Below, in pieces: positions 43,656 to 53,800 of a DNA stretch of 64,000 nucleotides. Both the position numbers and the translations under genes were made by a program. This DNA is from Sphaerospermopsis torques-reginae ITEP-024. GTDB lineage: Bacteria; Cyanobacteriota; Cyanobacteriia; Cyanobacteriales; Nostocaceae. The notes under the pieces were generated by a model that saw only the letters and a list, made by a program, of their open reading frames with translations, had not been told where the DNA came from and ran no database searches. The stretch lies in assembly GCF_019598945.1 (NCBI RefSeq), contig NZ_CP080598.1, positions 1,178,001 through 1,242,000 of the forward strand. Reading direction: 5' to 3'. Positions within the stretch are counted from its first letter, which is position 1. The number at the start of each line of letters is the position of its first letter.

Positions 43656-45386
43656 ATGACAGCAACACTTCAAGTTAGCCCATCATCTGTATTTGTTGTC
43701 AGTGGTGGAGCAAAGGGAATCACTGCACAATGCACAATTAAATTAGCACAAAATCAACCTTGTAAGTTTATTCTTTTGGGTCGTTCAGAAATTACAGAAG
43801 AACCAGATTATGCGCGTAATTGTTTAGAAGATGCAGCTTTGAAAAAAAGGATCATGGAAAATTTGATTTCTCAAGGTGAGAAACCAACGCCCATGATGGT
43901 ACAAAAGATATTTAATCAAATTACTTCCAGCAGAGAAATTAAAAAGACTTTAGCAGCAATTGAAGCAGCAGGGGGAAAGGCTGAATATATCAGTGTTGAT
44001 GTCACCGATACAGTAGCATTACAAGAAAAACTCAATACTGTTGCTCAAAAGTTTGGGCAAATTACAGGTATTATTCACGGTGCTGGAAATTTAGCAGATA
44101 AGTTAATTGAAAAGAAAACATCTGAGGATTTTGAAAAGGTTTATACTGCTAAGGTGCAAGGTTTACAAAATTTACTTAATTGTATTCATCCTGAACAATT
44201 ACAGCATTTAGTTTTGTTTTCTTCTGTGACTGGTTTTTATGGGAATATTGGTCAAAGTGATTATGCTATAGCTAATGAAATTCTCAATAAATCAGCCCAC
44301 CAATTTAAAAAACATTATCCTCAAACTCATGTAGTTGCTATTAACTGGGGTGGTTGGGATAGTGGGATGGTGACACCACAATTAAAAAAAGCATTTGCTG
44401 AACGCGGAATTGATATTATTCCCGTAGAAATCGGTACACAAATGTTAGTGAATGAACTCCATCCCGCTTTTCAAAATCAATCTCAGGTGGTGATTGGTAG
44501 TCCCATGAATTTACCACCCACACCCCTAGAAAGCGACCTAAAAAGTTATCGTCTTCGTAGACGGATGACTTTAGCAGAAAATCCCTTTTTATATGATCAT
44601 ACCATTGCCGGGGTGCAAGTATTACCTGCTACCTGTGCTATGTCTTGGATGATTCATGCTTGTGAAGAAATTTATCCCGGATATCACTACTTAAACTGTC
44701 GAGAATTTAAGGTTTTAAAAGGTATATCCTTTAATTCTACCCTGGCAGATGAATACATTTTAGAAATTCAAGAACTTGCCAAAGCTGATGGTGAATTTAT
44801 TGACTTTCAAACCAAAATATTAAGTAAAAATGCTCAAGGTAAAACCCATTTTCACTTCTCTGCTATTATTAAAGTAGTGGGGAAAGTTCCAGAAGCACCA
44901 ATTTATCAAGGATTGAATTTAACAGAAGATAATATTATTACCACCATAGGTAAAGGATTTTATCAAAATGGTGATTCATCCTTATTTCATGGACCAGCAT
45001 TCCAGGAAATTACCAGGGTATTAAATGTTAACCCTGATAAAATTACTGCTGAATGTTGTTGGCAAGAAATATCAGCCCAAGCACAGGGACAATTTCCCGT
45101 AAAAACCCATAATCCTTATACTACAGACATCAGCACTCAGTCGCTTTGGATATGGTTAAATCACTTTCATCAAGAAGTATGTTTACCAGGACAATTAACC
45201 TATTCAGAACAATTTTTAGCTGTTCCTTGTAACTCACCATTTTATGTTTCCTGTGAAGTGGAAAATAAAACAGATACAGGTGTAACCGCCAATTTTATCT
45301 TACATAGTCGAGAAGGGAAAATCTACTCCCAAATTTTAGGAGCAAAAGCAGTAATTTGGCCGATGAAAATGTTAAGTAAGAAGTAA
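43656..45386 (+). CDS. Ketoreductase-dehydratase protein of the glycolipid synthase
   Basis: A 576-residue two-domain protein. Residues 1-270 are the catalytic half of a PKS ketoreductase: cofactor loop VSGGAKGITAQ (14-24), catalytic Ser in LFSSVTGFYGNIG and Tyr in SDYAIANE. Residues 300-570 form a hot-dog dehydratase: HxxxGxxxxP in DHTIAGVQVLP with His315, and LFHGPAFQEI in the second half. It would reduce and dehydrate beta-ketoacyl-ACP intermediates made by HglE. The KR lacks its N-terminal structural half, which sits at the HglE C-terminus, so the two proteins probably assemble. The letter used for this gene in Anabaena (hglD/F) was not certain enough to assign. Confidence 0.85.
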   Translation: MTATLQVSPSSVFVVSGGAKGITAQCTIKLAQNQPCKFILLGRSEITEEPDYARNCLEDAALKKRIMENLISQGEKPTPMMVQKIFNQITSSREIKKTLAAIEAAGGKAEYISVDVTDTVALQEKLNTVAQKFGQITGIIHGAGNLADKLIEKKTSEDFEKVYTAKVQGLQNLLNCIHPEQLQHLVLFSSVTGFYGNIGQSDYAIANEILNKSAHQFKKHYPQTHVVAINWGGWDSGMVTPQLKKAFAERGIDIIPVEIGTQMLVNELHPAFQNQSQVVIGSPMNLPPTPLESDLKSYRLRRRMTLAENPFLYDHTIAGVQVLPATCAMSWMIHACEEIYPGYHYLNCREFKVLKGISFNSTLADEYILEIQELAKADGEFIDFQTKILSKNAQGKTHFHFSAIIKVVGKVPEAPIYQGLNLTEDNIITTIGKGFYQNGDSSLFHGPAFQEITRVLNVNPDKITAECCWQEISAQAQGQFPVKTHNPYTTDISTQSLWIWLNHFHQEVCLPGQLTYSEQFLAVPCNSPFYVSCEVENKTDTGVTANFILHSREGKIYSQILGAKAVIWPMKMLSKK

Positions 45387-45513
45387 CCCGCAAGGAAATG
45401 AATTTCCTTGCTAATAGCTAAAGTCATCTAAAGATGACTAAAAAAACAGAAAAATTTTTAGTAAACTTTAGTTTACTTTGGCTATTAGCCCAGAAATTCA
45501 TTTCTGGGCGGGT
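45385..45513. mobile_element. Nested foldback element inside the synthase operon
   Basis: Outer pair acccgc (45385-45390)/gcgggt (45508-45513), then caaggaaat/atttccttg, gctaatagc (45411-45419)/gctattagc (45481-45489), agtcatct/agatgact (about 45422-45439), gtaaact/agtttac (about 45461-45476) and ccagaaat/atttctgg. Almost every base can pair. There is no coding capacity; it begins at the stop codon of the KR-DH gene. Confidence 0.75.
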
Positions 45514-45603
45514 GCAGAAGCCAACAGATAAGCTAATAACTGAAACACCACGTTTGGGGGAATCGCGTAAATCCTTAGAAACTTGGGAAAAGAAGTAAAA
45601 TTT

Positions 45604-45634
45604 TCTCTCTCTGCGCCTCTGCGCCTCTGCGTGA
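45604..45634. repeat. STRR (tctgcgcc octamers)
   Basis: Three units of ctctgcgc/ctctgcgt type lie upstream of the free KS gene. Confidence 0.75.
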
Positions 45635-45677
45635 AAAACTTACTCTTTCCCCTCATACCCCAACGAGGATTTCAAAA

Positions 45678-47030
45678 GTGGAAAAAATAGCCATTATCGG
45701 ATTATCCTGCCTCTTTCCAGACGCAAACAATCCTGAGCAATTTTGGCAGAATCTCAGCGCAGAAAAAGACTCAACTTCTGATATTAGCGTAACCGAATTA
45801 GGTTTAGATCCTAGCATATTCTACGATACAACCAAAGGCAAACCGGAAAAATTCTACTTTTTAAAAGGTGGATTTATCCGCAACTTTGACTTTAACCCCA
45901 AAGAATATAATTTACCTGGGGAATTTGTCCAAAGTCTGGACAATACTTTTAAATGGTCACTGTATGCAGCTAAACAAGCAATTATTAACAGTGGCTATTG
46001 GGGAAATGAATCTGCACTCTCTGAATGTGGCGTAATTTTAGGTACTCTTGCTTTACCAACTAAAGCATCAAATCAATTGTTTGCCCCTATTTATCAGCAA
46101 ACAATACAACCAGCAATTAGTGAACTTTTACAGGAAAAAGATTTCCGTTTAGGTGGTACATTAACCGCAGCCAAAGCATCCCCCTATAATGCGATGGTTT
46201 CCGGTTTACCTGCTGCCATAATTTCCCGTGCTTTCAATCTTTCTGGAACTCATTTCTGTATAGATGCTGCCTGTTCATCATCATTTTATGCCATTAAATT
46301 AGCATCCCATTATCTGCAATCAGGTAAAGCAGATTTAATGTTAGCTGGTGCTATTAGTTGTTCAGATCCGTTGTTTTTAAGAATGTTATTTTCGGGTATT
46401 CAAGGATATCCAGAAAATGGCATTAGTCGCCCTCTTGATAAGTCATCACGGGGTTTAATTACCTCCGAAGGTATTGGGATGGTAATGCTCAAAAGATATA
46501 GTGATGCTGTCAGAGATGGTGACAAAATTCTAGCAACAATCTGCGGTAATGGTTTATCTAATGATGGCAAGGGTAAACATCTTTTAAGTCCTAATGCTCA
46601 AGGGCAAATGACTGCCTATCAAAGAGCTTATGACGAAGCAAAACTTAACCCCCAAGAAATAGATTATTTAGAGTGTCACGCAACCGGCACTCTCTTAGGA
46701 GATACCACCGAATCTAACTCTATTGAAGGATTTTTTGGCGCGAAAAATGCCAAACCCTTAGTAGGTTCAACTAAAAATAATGTCGGTCATTTACTCGTTG
46801 CTGCTGGCATGGTGGGGATAACAAAAACGATTTTAGGAATGTCTCATAACGTTATCCCTGCAACTATTAATGTCAGTGATCCGATGGGTTCTGAAAATAA
46901 TGTGATATCGCCTCAAAACATAGTCAGAAACGCCACACCTTGGGCGAGTAAAGAAACTAAGCGTGTAGCTTTAAGTGCATTTGGATTTGGTGGAACAAAC
47001 TCTCATTTAATTCTTGAACATAATTCTTGA
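45678..47030 (+). CDS. Free-standing beta-ketoacyl synthase (KS-alpha) of the glycolipid synthase
   Basis: A 450-residue thiolase-fold KS with all three catalytic residues: Cys199 in DAACSSSF, His in ECHATGT and His in KNNVGHLLVAAGM. It ends with the family signature ALSAFGFGGTNSHLILEH. The start is GTG with gagga about 9 bases upstream. Together with the following KS-like protein, in which the Cys is replaced, it forms a KS/chain-length-factor pair like the two N-terminal domains of PfaC in polyunsaturated fatty acid synthases. The 31-base spacing to the next gene implies one mRNA. Confidence 0.9.
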   Translation: MEKIAIIGLSCLFPDANNPEQFWQNLSAEKDSTSDISVTELGLDPSIFYDTTKGKPEKFYFLKGGFIRNFDFNPKEYNLPGEFVQSLDNTFKWSLYAAKQAIINSGYWGNESALSECGVILGTLALPTKASNQLFAPIYQQTIQPAISELLQEKDFRLGGTLTAAKASPYNAMVSGLPAAIISRAFNLSGTHFCIDAACSSSFYAIKLASHYLQSGKADLMLAGAISCSDPLFLRMLFSGIQGYPENGISRPLDKSSRGLITSEGIGMVMLKRYSDAVRDGDKILATICGNGLSNDGKGKHLLSPNAQGQMTAYQRAYDEAKLNPQEIDYLECHATGTLLGDTTESNSIEGFFGAKNAKPLVGSTKNNVGHLLVAAGMVGITKTILGMSHNVIPATINVSDPMGSENNVISPQNIVRNATPWASKETKRVALSAFGFGGTNSHLILEHNS

Positions 47031-47061
47031 ACATAATTCTTGAGTAGGGGAAAGTCAGATA

Positions 47062-50000
47062 ATGAATAATCAAGAAAGAATGAACGCAAAAATGGCAGCG
47101 AAAATGGCAATTATTGGCATGGATGCCTTTTTTGGGGAATGTGATGGTTTAGATGCTTTTGAGGGCAGTATTTACGACGGAAAACAGCATTTTATTCCCT
47201 TACCTGAAAAAAGATGGCACGGGATTAATGAACAAGAAAAATTATTGCAAGGTTACGGTTTAGAAACAGGAACAGCACCCAATGGTGCATACATTCAAGA
47301 TTTTGAACTTGACACATTAGCTTACAAAATTCCACCCAACGAAGTTGAAAAAATCAACCCGCAGCAAACTTTATTATTAAAAGTGTGCGATCGCGCCCTC
47401 AAAGATAGTAACATTCAACCTAATAGTAATGTCGCTGTCATTATCGCCGCCGATACAGAATTATCTGTACACCAACTACAACAAAGGTGGAATTCTGCTT
47501 GGCAATTAAAAGATGGTTTGAATGCTGCGGAAATTGCCTTACTACCAGAAAAAATCACCCAATTAGAAAACATAGTTAAAGATAGTCTTCACCATCAAGT
47601 TGATATTGGCGAATATCTCAGTTATGTCGGCAATATTATGGCCAGTCGAGTTTCTTCTTTGTGGAATTTCTCTGGTCCATCCTTCACTATTAGCGCGGTA
47701 GAAACTGCCACATTTAAAGCTTTAGAATTAGCAGAAATGCTATTAGCAACTAACGAAGTTGAAGCAGTAGTTGTTGGTGCTGTTGACTTAGCAGGAGGTG
47801 TAGAAAATGTCTTACTCAAAAATCAATTTGGTAAGCTAAATACAGGCATAAATACCCTCAGTTTTGATCAAAATGCAGACGGTTGGAATGTGGGAGAAGG
47901 TGCAGGTGCGGTAGTTTTGCAACGACATGATACAGCTTTGCAAAATAATCAACGCATCTATGCAGTAATTGATGGTTTAAGTATTAGTCAATCTCATTCA
48001 ATGGCTATAGATGCAGATACCATTGAACAAGTCTGCAAACAAGCATTTAAACAAGCCGACATTCAACCCCAAGAGGTCAACTACTTAGAAGTCTGCGGTA
48101 GTGGCATACCCCAAGAGGATGAAGCTGAAATTCAAGGAATGTTACAGGCTTATCCCTCGGTGGGAGATGGTTTACACTGCGCCATTGGTAGCGTCAAAGC
48201 TAACATTGGTCATACTTTTGTCGCTTCCGGTATGGCCAGTTTAATCAAAACTGCCCTCAGCCTGTACTATAAATATATACCAGCAACCCCCAACTGGTCA
48301 GGTGTAAAAACACCGCAAGTATGGGAAGAAAGCCCCTTTTATATCGCTACCGAGTCCAGACCTTGGTTTTTACAAAAAGAGGTCAAGTGCAGAATTTCTG
48401 CTATTAATAGTATCGGTTGTGACGGTTCTTTTGCTCACGTGATTTTATCAGAAGAAACTCAACAAGAAGAACGCAATAGCAGATATTTAGAATCACGTCC
48501 CTATCATCTTTTCCCCATCAATGGAAATGATGAAACTAGCTTATTAACTGCGTTAAATAACCTAGAAAAAACCATTGCCAATGCTGAATGTTTGAAAACC
48601 GCAGCCAGTCAAACATTTATCAATTTTCAACAACAAACTAACGCCAATTATACCTTATCCATCACCGGACGCAACCAAAAAGAACTACTTAAAGAAATCA
48701 ATTCTGCTAAAAAAGGTGTAACCAATGCCTTTATAAATGGTAAAGATTGGGTAACACCAATAGGCAGTTATTTTACACCCAAACCATTAGGAAAAAATAG
48801 CGAAATTGCTTTTGTTTATCCTGCGGCTGTTAACACTTATGTCGGTATTGGACGGACATTATTCCGACTATTTCCTAAAGCCTTTGACGACGTAATTGTT
48901 AAAAGTTTGTACAAACGGGCAGCAGATGTAGAGAAATTAGTATTTCCCAGGAGTTTAAAGAAACTAACTACCAGAGAATTAGAAACATTAGAAAAGAAAT
49001 TGTTAGATGATTCTTTGGCAATGTTTGAAGCAGAAATGCTCTTTACCAGATTCATCACCACAATTATTAGTGAAGACTTCAAAGTTAAACCCAAATACAT
49101 CTTTGGGTACAGCTTAGGTGAAACCAGTATGATGGTTGCCCAAGGCGTTTGGAGTAACTTTTATCAAGGCAGTAACACCTTCAATTCATCATCATTATTT
49201 GGGGATAGATTATCAGGACAAAAAAATGCAGTCAGAGAGTATTGGGGACTACCAAAAAATTCTACAAATCATGATAATAATTTGTGGAGTAACTACGTTT
49301 TAATGTCCACTCCTGCCCAAGTCAGAGAAGTTTTAAAAGGTGAAAACCGTGTCTACCTCAGCCAAATTAATACACCAGAAGAAGTATTAATTGCCGGTGA
49401 ACCAGCAGCGTGTGAACGAGTGATCAAAAAACTAGGATGTAACGCTTTTCCTGCACCTTTTGACCACGTTATTCACGCTCCAGCGATGCAGTCAGAATAC
49501 CCAGAACTATTCAAGCTCAACAACTTACCCGCACAAAAAATTCCCGGAGTTATCTGTTATTCTGCGGCAGAATATCAACCAATTACTTTAGAAAGTGAAG
49601 TAATTGCCCATAATATCGCCAAAGGATTATGTCAACAATTAGACTTTCCTCGCTTAGTAAATCGTGTTTACCAAGACGGTGCAAAAGTATTTATTGAAGC
49701 TGGTGCTGGTGGCATTTGTTCACGGTGGATAGATAAAATTCTCAGTAACCAAGAACATATTACCGTATCCTTAAATCGTCGTGGCTTAGATGACCATACA
49801 TCAATAGTCAAAGCATTAGCAAAACTGCTCAGTCATGGAGTTAAATTAGATATTTCTCCTCTGTATAATCTTTCCTTAGCTACCACTAAAATCAACAAAG
49901 CAACCTGGAGAAAAGTAACCCTTGGTGGTAACTCCATCACAGCCGAAATATTGAAAGCAGAAAACCGCCAACTGTTCCAAAAAGATACACAGCAAAATCC

Positions 50001-50382
50001 AGAATCACACACTAATTACCGAGAGTATAAAATCATTAACTCTCTCAAACTATCCTATCAAATTCAACCCCAAGACATTTATCCACAACCAGAAAAACCG
50101 GAAGTAAAAACGCTCATAGATAACCGTTTCCAACCCCAAGAAGAATTAAAATCTTCTGAACTAACCAGCACTCAAAAACCCAAACCTAAAAAACTACTTC
50201 GTAAAATTCACATGAACGATTTAAAAATAGCGCAGTATCAAAAACTGACCAACAACAACTCCAAATTAACAAAAGCACACACCAGCTTTTTAGAAGCTAG
50301 AAAAGACTTCAGCCAACAAATGAGCGAAATCATCAAACTACAATTAGCTTGCGCTCAAAACTTACTGCAACAGGAAAAATAA
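47062..50382 (+). CDS. Chain-length-factor-like KS plus acyltransferase protein of the glycolipid synthase
   Basis: An 1106-residue protein. Residues 12-460 are KS-like, but the active-site position reads SAVETATFKAL, so Cys is Glu (E214). This makes it a chain length factor rather than a condensing enzyme. Residues 575-920 form an acyltransferase resembling PfaB/PfaA AT: Ser684 in GYSLGE and His in IHAPAM. The tail (about 1040-1106) is basic, then helical (HTSFLEARKDFSQQMSEIIK), resembling the helical repeats in HglE and possibly a docking element. The partner KS lies directly upstream. It would set chain length and load extender units. Confidence 0.87.
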   Translation: MNNQERMNAKMAAKMAIIGMDAFFGECDGLDAFEGSIYDGKQHFIPLPEKRWHGINEQEKLLQGYGLETGTAPNGAYIQDFELDTLAYKIPPNEVEKINPQQTLLLKVCDRALKDSNIQPNSNVAVIIAADTELSVHQLQQRWNSAWQLKDGLNAAEIALLPEKITQLENIVKDSLHHQVDIGEYLSYVGNIMASRVSSLWNFSGPSFTISAVETATFKALELAEMLLATNEVEAVVVGAVDLAGGVENVLLKNQFGKLNTGINTLSFDQNADGWNVGEGAGAVVLQRHDTALQNNQRIYAVIDGLSISQSHSMAIDADTIEQVCKQAFKQADIQPQEVNYLEVCGSGIPQEDEAEIQGMLQAYPSVGDGLHCAIGSVKANIGHTFVASGMASLIKTALSLYYKYIPATPNWSGVKTPQVWEESPFYIATESRPWFLQKEVKCRISAINSIGCDGSFAHVILSEETQQEERNSRYLESRPYHLFPINGNDETSLLTALNNLEKTIANAECLKTAASQTFINFQQQTNANYTLSITGRNQKELLKEINSAKKGVTNAFINGKDWVTPIGSYFTPKPLGKNSEIAFVYPAAVNTYVGIGRTLFRLFPKAFDDVIVKSLYKRAADVEKLVFPRSLKKLTTRELETLEKKLLDDSLAMFEAEMLFTRFITTIISEDFKVKPKYIFGYSLGETSMMVAQGVWSNFYQGSNTFNSSSLFGDRLSGQKNAVREYWGLPKNSTNHDNNLWSNYVLMSTPAQVREVLKGENRVYLSQINTPEEVLIAGEPAACERVIKKLGCNAFPAPFDHVIHAPAMQSEYPELFKLNNLPAQKIPGVICYSAAEYQPITLESEVIAHNIAKGLCQQLDFPRLVNRVYQDGAKVFIEAGAGGICSRWIDKILSNQEHITVSLNRRGLDDHTSIVKALAKLLSHGVKLDISPLYNLSLATTKINKATWRKVTLGGNSITAEILKAENRQLFQKDTQQNPESHTNYREYKIINSLKLSYQIQPQDIYPQPEKPEVKTLIDNRFQPQEELKSSELTSTQKPKPKKLLRKIHMNDLKIAQYQKLTNNNSKLTKAHTSFLEARKDFSQQMSEIIKLQLACAQNLLQQEK

Positions 50383-50535
50383 TCAATAAAACGAACCACA
50401 AAGAACGCAAAGAAATAGAACCACAAAAAACCCTTTACATCTTTTCCCTTCTTACCTTTGCGAACTTTGCGAACTTTGCGGTTTATAAACCATAAACATA
50501 GCTACAAACCTTGAGAACTTGAGGAAATAACTACC

Positions 50536-52206
50536 GTGACAACATTTAATACGGTACTCAACAAACCCAACAACGGACTTACCTTCTCCCACATTTCCCA
50601 ACATCAAACCCAAACTTGGAGAGGTTCATTAGATTATATTGCCTTTGAACAAAACGCCATCAAACAAAAACTTCTCACCCTAGAAAAACCCTGTCATATA
50701 GTCAAAATAGCAGGTAACATCGGCGTAACCAACGACGGATATTTAACACCTGCTAACAATGGTGCATCCGAACAAGCAGAACTATTAATATCATTACCAG
50801 CATTAGAACTGCAACAATTTGGCGATCGCTCTTTCCTCTCCACCTATAATGTAAAATATGCCTACATGACTGGTGCAATGGCTGGAGGAATAGCATCTGA
50901 AGAAATGGTCATTGCACTAGGAAAACAACAACTTTTAGGTTCATTTGGTGCAGGTGGTTTACCTCCAGAACGCCTAGAAACAGCCATTAAAAACATCCAA
51001 ACTGCTCTACCCAATGGACCTTATGCTTTTAATTTAATTCACAGTCCCAACGAACCAGCAATAGAAAGCCGCGCTGTAGAATTATACTTAAAATATGGCG
51101 TTACCATCGTCGAAGCATCGGCATTTTTAGACTTAACTCCTAACATTGTTTATTATCGCATTGCTGGATTAAGTTTAAATTCTAATCATCAAATTGAAAT
51201 CAAAAATAAAGTCATTGCTAAAATTTCTCGGCGGGAAGTTGCTACCAAATTTATGCAGCCACCCCCAGAAAGAATGGTTAAAGAATTGCTTACCCAAGGA
51301 TTAATTACCGAACTGCAAGCAAATTTAGCCAGCAAAGTTTCAATGGCTGATGATATTACCGTAGAAGCTGATTCTGGCGGTCATACAGATAATCGTCCCC
51401 TCGTATGTTTACTACCTTCAATTATTAGTTTACGGGACGAAATTCAAGCTAAATATAATTACGAAAAACCCATTAGAGTGGGAGTAGCAGGAGGTATTGG
51501 TACACCAGAATCCGCCCTAGCAGCATTTATGATGGGTGCGGCTTATATCGTCACTGGTTCTATCAATCAATCTTGCATCGAATCAGGAGCTTGTGAATAC
51601 ACCAAAAAGTTATTAGCACAAGCAGAAATGGCAGATATGATGATGGCACCAGCCGCCGATATGTTTGAAATGGGAGTCAAATTACAAGTCTTAAAACGGG
51701 GAACAATGTTTCCCATGCGGGCGCAAAAACTATATGAATTATACCGCGCTTATGACTCAATTGAAGAAATTCCCCAAGCAGAAAGAGAGAAATTAGAAAA
51801 ACAAATCTTCCGTAAAACTATCGCCGAAGTTTGGGAAGGTACAGCCGCTTATTTATCTCAGAAAAACCCTGAAAAATTAGGTAAAGCTGTAAATAATCCT
51901 AAATTAAAAATGGCTTTAATTTTCCGTTGGTATTTAGGTTTATCTTCTCGCTGGTCTAGTAGTGGTGAAAAAGGTCGAGAAGTAGATTATCAAATTTGGT
52001 GCGGTCCTGCAATGGGCAGTTTTAACGACTGGGTAAAAGGTTCTTATTTAGCAGCACCAGAAAACCGTCACGTTGTTGATGTTGCCCATCACATTATGTT
52101 AGGAACTGCCTTTTTATATCGTATTCAAAACCTAAAATTCCAAGGTTTGCAACTTCCCAGTTTTTACAGTCAATATCAACCCGTTAACTCTACATTGGAG
52201 ATGTAA
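50536..52206 (+). CDS. PfaD-family enoyl reductase (2-nitropropane dioxygenase fold)
   Basis: A 556-residue FMN-dependent trans-acting enoyl reductase that reduces double bonds formed by the synthase. Visible: [60 protein letters not shown] (FMN phosphate region and catalytic His) and [21 protein letters not shown]. The length fits PfaD. The start is GTG at 50536, after a 153-bp spacer with ctttgcgaa STRR units (50458-50482). It ends two bases before hglB, so the two are tightly coupled. Confidence 0.92.
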   Translation: MTTFNTVLNKPNNGLTFSHISQHQTQTWRGSLDYIAFEQNAIKQKLLTLEKPCHIVKIAGNIGVTNDGYLTPANNGASEQAELLISLPALELQQFGDRSFLSTYNVKYAYMTGAMAGGIASEEMVIALGKQQLLGSFGAGGLPPERLETAIKNIQTALPNGPYAFNLIHSPNEPAIESRAVELYLKYGVTIVEASAFLDLTPNIVYYRIAGLSLNSNHQIEIKNKVIAKISRREVATKFMQPPPERMVKELLTQGLITELQANLASKVSMADDITVEADSGGHTDNRPLVCLLPSIISLRDEIQAKYNYEKPIRVGVAGGIGTPESALAAFMMGAAYIVTGSINQSCIESGACEYTKKLLAQAEMADMMMAPAADMFEMGVKLQVLKRGTMFPMRAQKLYELYRAYDSIEEIPQAEREKLEKQIFRKTIAEVWEGTAAYLSQKNPEKLGKAVNNPKLKMALIFRWYLGLSSRWSSSGEKGREVDYQIWCGPAMGSFNDWVKGSYLAAPENRHVVDVAHHIMLGTAFLYRIQNLKFQGLQLPSFYSQYQPVNSTLEM

Positions 52207-52208
52207 AA

Positions 52209-53726
52209 ATGAGTTTAACAACTACTTATAGTGCTGCTCAAATTCAAGATTTCATGGTTGCCAACTTAGCAGAAGTCTTAGGAACAACACCAGAAGAAAT
52301 TGACGTTCAAGAACATCTAGAAAATTATGGTTTGGATTCTGCCCAAGCTATGATTATTATTAGTAAATTAGAAAATTTACTAGGTTTTAAACCCTCTCCG
52401 GTTTTACTGTGGCATTATCCTACCATCGCTGCACTTTCTCAACGTTTATCGGAAGAAAATCCCGAAAATGCCCAGTTAGAAAATTCAGCTAATGGTACTG
52501 TTAATAATGTCAATATTCCTGTACCATTTTTAGATTTAGGTGCGGAAGTGGTACTAGATCCCACTATTCAACCAGTGGGTAAGAATACCGTTGATATTAC
52601 CAATCCTAAAAACATCTTTTTAACAGGGGGAACTGGTTATTTAGGGGCGTTTATTATCAAGGAACTTCTAGCAGAAACCCCAGCAACTATTTATTGTTTG
52701 GTACGCGGTGCTGATGTTGCTGAAGCTAAGAGCAAATTAATTAAAAATCTCCAACAGTATGCAATTTGGGATGATCAGTATAGTGATCGTTTAATTCCTA
52801 TTGTTGGTGATTTATCACTACCACTTTTAGGTATTGGTGCTGAACAATTTGAAAATTTAGCTGCTAATATTGACACCATTTATCATAGTGGTGCTTTGCT
52901 GAATTACGTTTATCCTTATTCAGCATTAAAAGCAGCTAATGTATTAGGAACTCAGGAAGTTTTAAGGTTAGCTTGTAAAACCAAAGTTAAACCTGTACAT
53001 TACGTTTCTAGCGTTGCTGTTTTTGAATCTACCGCTTACGCTGGTAAGGTGGTTAAAGAACAAGATAGATTTGATGATTGGCAAGGTATTTTCTTAGGTT
53101 ATTCCCAAACAAAATGGGTAGCTGAAAAGTTAGTTAAAATTGCTGGTGACAGAGGATTGCCGATTACAATCTACAGACCACCTTTAATTGCTGGAGATAG
53201 TCAAACTGGGATTTGTAACACCCATGATTTTATCAATTTAATGATTAAAGGTTGTCTACAAATGGGGTCTTTTCCTGATGTAGATTATATGTTGGATATG
53301 TCCCCTGTAGACTATGTAAGTAAAGCAGTAGTTTACTTATCTAGACAGGAAAAATCTCTTGGACAAGCTTTCCATTTGCAACATCCCCAACCCGCTTCTT
53401 TAAAATCATTGGTGGAATGGATACGCACCTTTGGCTTTAAATTAGAAATGATTTCCTACGAACAATGGCAAAATGAATTAATCAATAATGTCACTGATCA
53501 AGAGAATCCATTATACACCCTGAAACCATTTTTATTAGAGCGTTGGTCTGATGAACAAATCACCATTCCTGATTTGTATTTGCAAGCAAGAAGACCAATT
53601 ATTAGCTGTGAAAAAACCCTGGAAGCATTGAAAGGTAGTTCTATTGCTTGTCCGCAAATTGACTCACAATTATTAATCACTTACACTTCCTATTTAATGC
53701 AAACAGGTTTCCTCACTCTTGCATAA
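52209..53726 (+). CDS. hglB: ACP-thioester reductase HglB (HetM-type)
   Basis: Releases the finished acyl chain reductively as aldehyde or alcohol. Residues 8-80 are an acyl carrier domain with Ser44 in YGLDSAQA; residues 130-370 are a thioester reductase of the extended SDR type with [16 protein letters not shown] (cofactor loop) and [11 protein letters not shown] (YxxxK). The C-terminal 120 residues complete a substrate lid. The 505-residue size matches HglB/HetM of Anabaena. A hairpin aggtggg-tatat-cccacct (53741-53759) follows the stop and might separate it from the SDR gene. Confidence 0.9.
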   Translation: MSLTTTYSAAQIQDFMVANLAEVLGTTPEEIDVQEHLENYGLDSAQAMIIISKLENLLGFKPSPVLLWHYPTIAALSQRLSEENPENAQLENSANGTVNNVNIPVPFLDLGAEVVLDPTIQPVGKNTVDITNPKNIFLTGGTGYLGAFIIKELLAETPATIYCLVRGADVAEAKSKLIKNLQQYAIWDDQYSDRLIPIVGDLSLPLLGIGAEQFENLAANIDTIYHSGALLNYVYPYSALKAANVLGTQEVLRLACKTKVKPVHYVSSVAVFESTAYAGKVVKEQDRFDDWQGIFLGYSQTKWVAEKLVKIAGDRGLPITIYRPPLIAGDSQTGICNTHDFINLMIKGCLQMGSFPDVDYMLDMSPVDYVSKAVVYLSRQEKSLGQAFHLQHPQPASLKSLVEWIRTFGFKLEMISYEQWQNELINNVTDQENPLYTLKPFLLERWSDEQITIPDLYLQARRPIISCEKTLEALKGSSIACPQIDSQLLITYTSYLMQTGFLTLA

Positions 53727-53740
53727 TTGTAAGGTGGTTA

Positions 53741-53759
53741 AGGTGGGTATATCCCACCT
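53741..53759 (+). terminator. Hairpin after hglB
   Basis: aggtggg/cccacct stem with loop tatat, 15 bases after the hglB stop. There is no T-run (aaaaat follows), so it is either a weak terminator or a copy of the gtaaggtggg-type repeat also seen after hglE (43348). Confidence 0.4.
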
Positions 53760-53800
53760 AAAAATCTCATAATTTTATGTGAAGAATATCAGTTTATAAT

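Noticed and set aside
43656-52206. Exact hgl letters (C, D, F, G, A) for the KR-DH, KS, CLF-AT and PfaD-type genes
   Set aside because: I could not recall the published letter for each domain set with certainty, so symbols were left blank.
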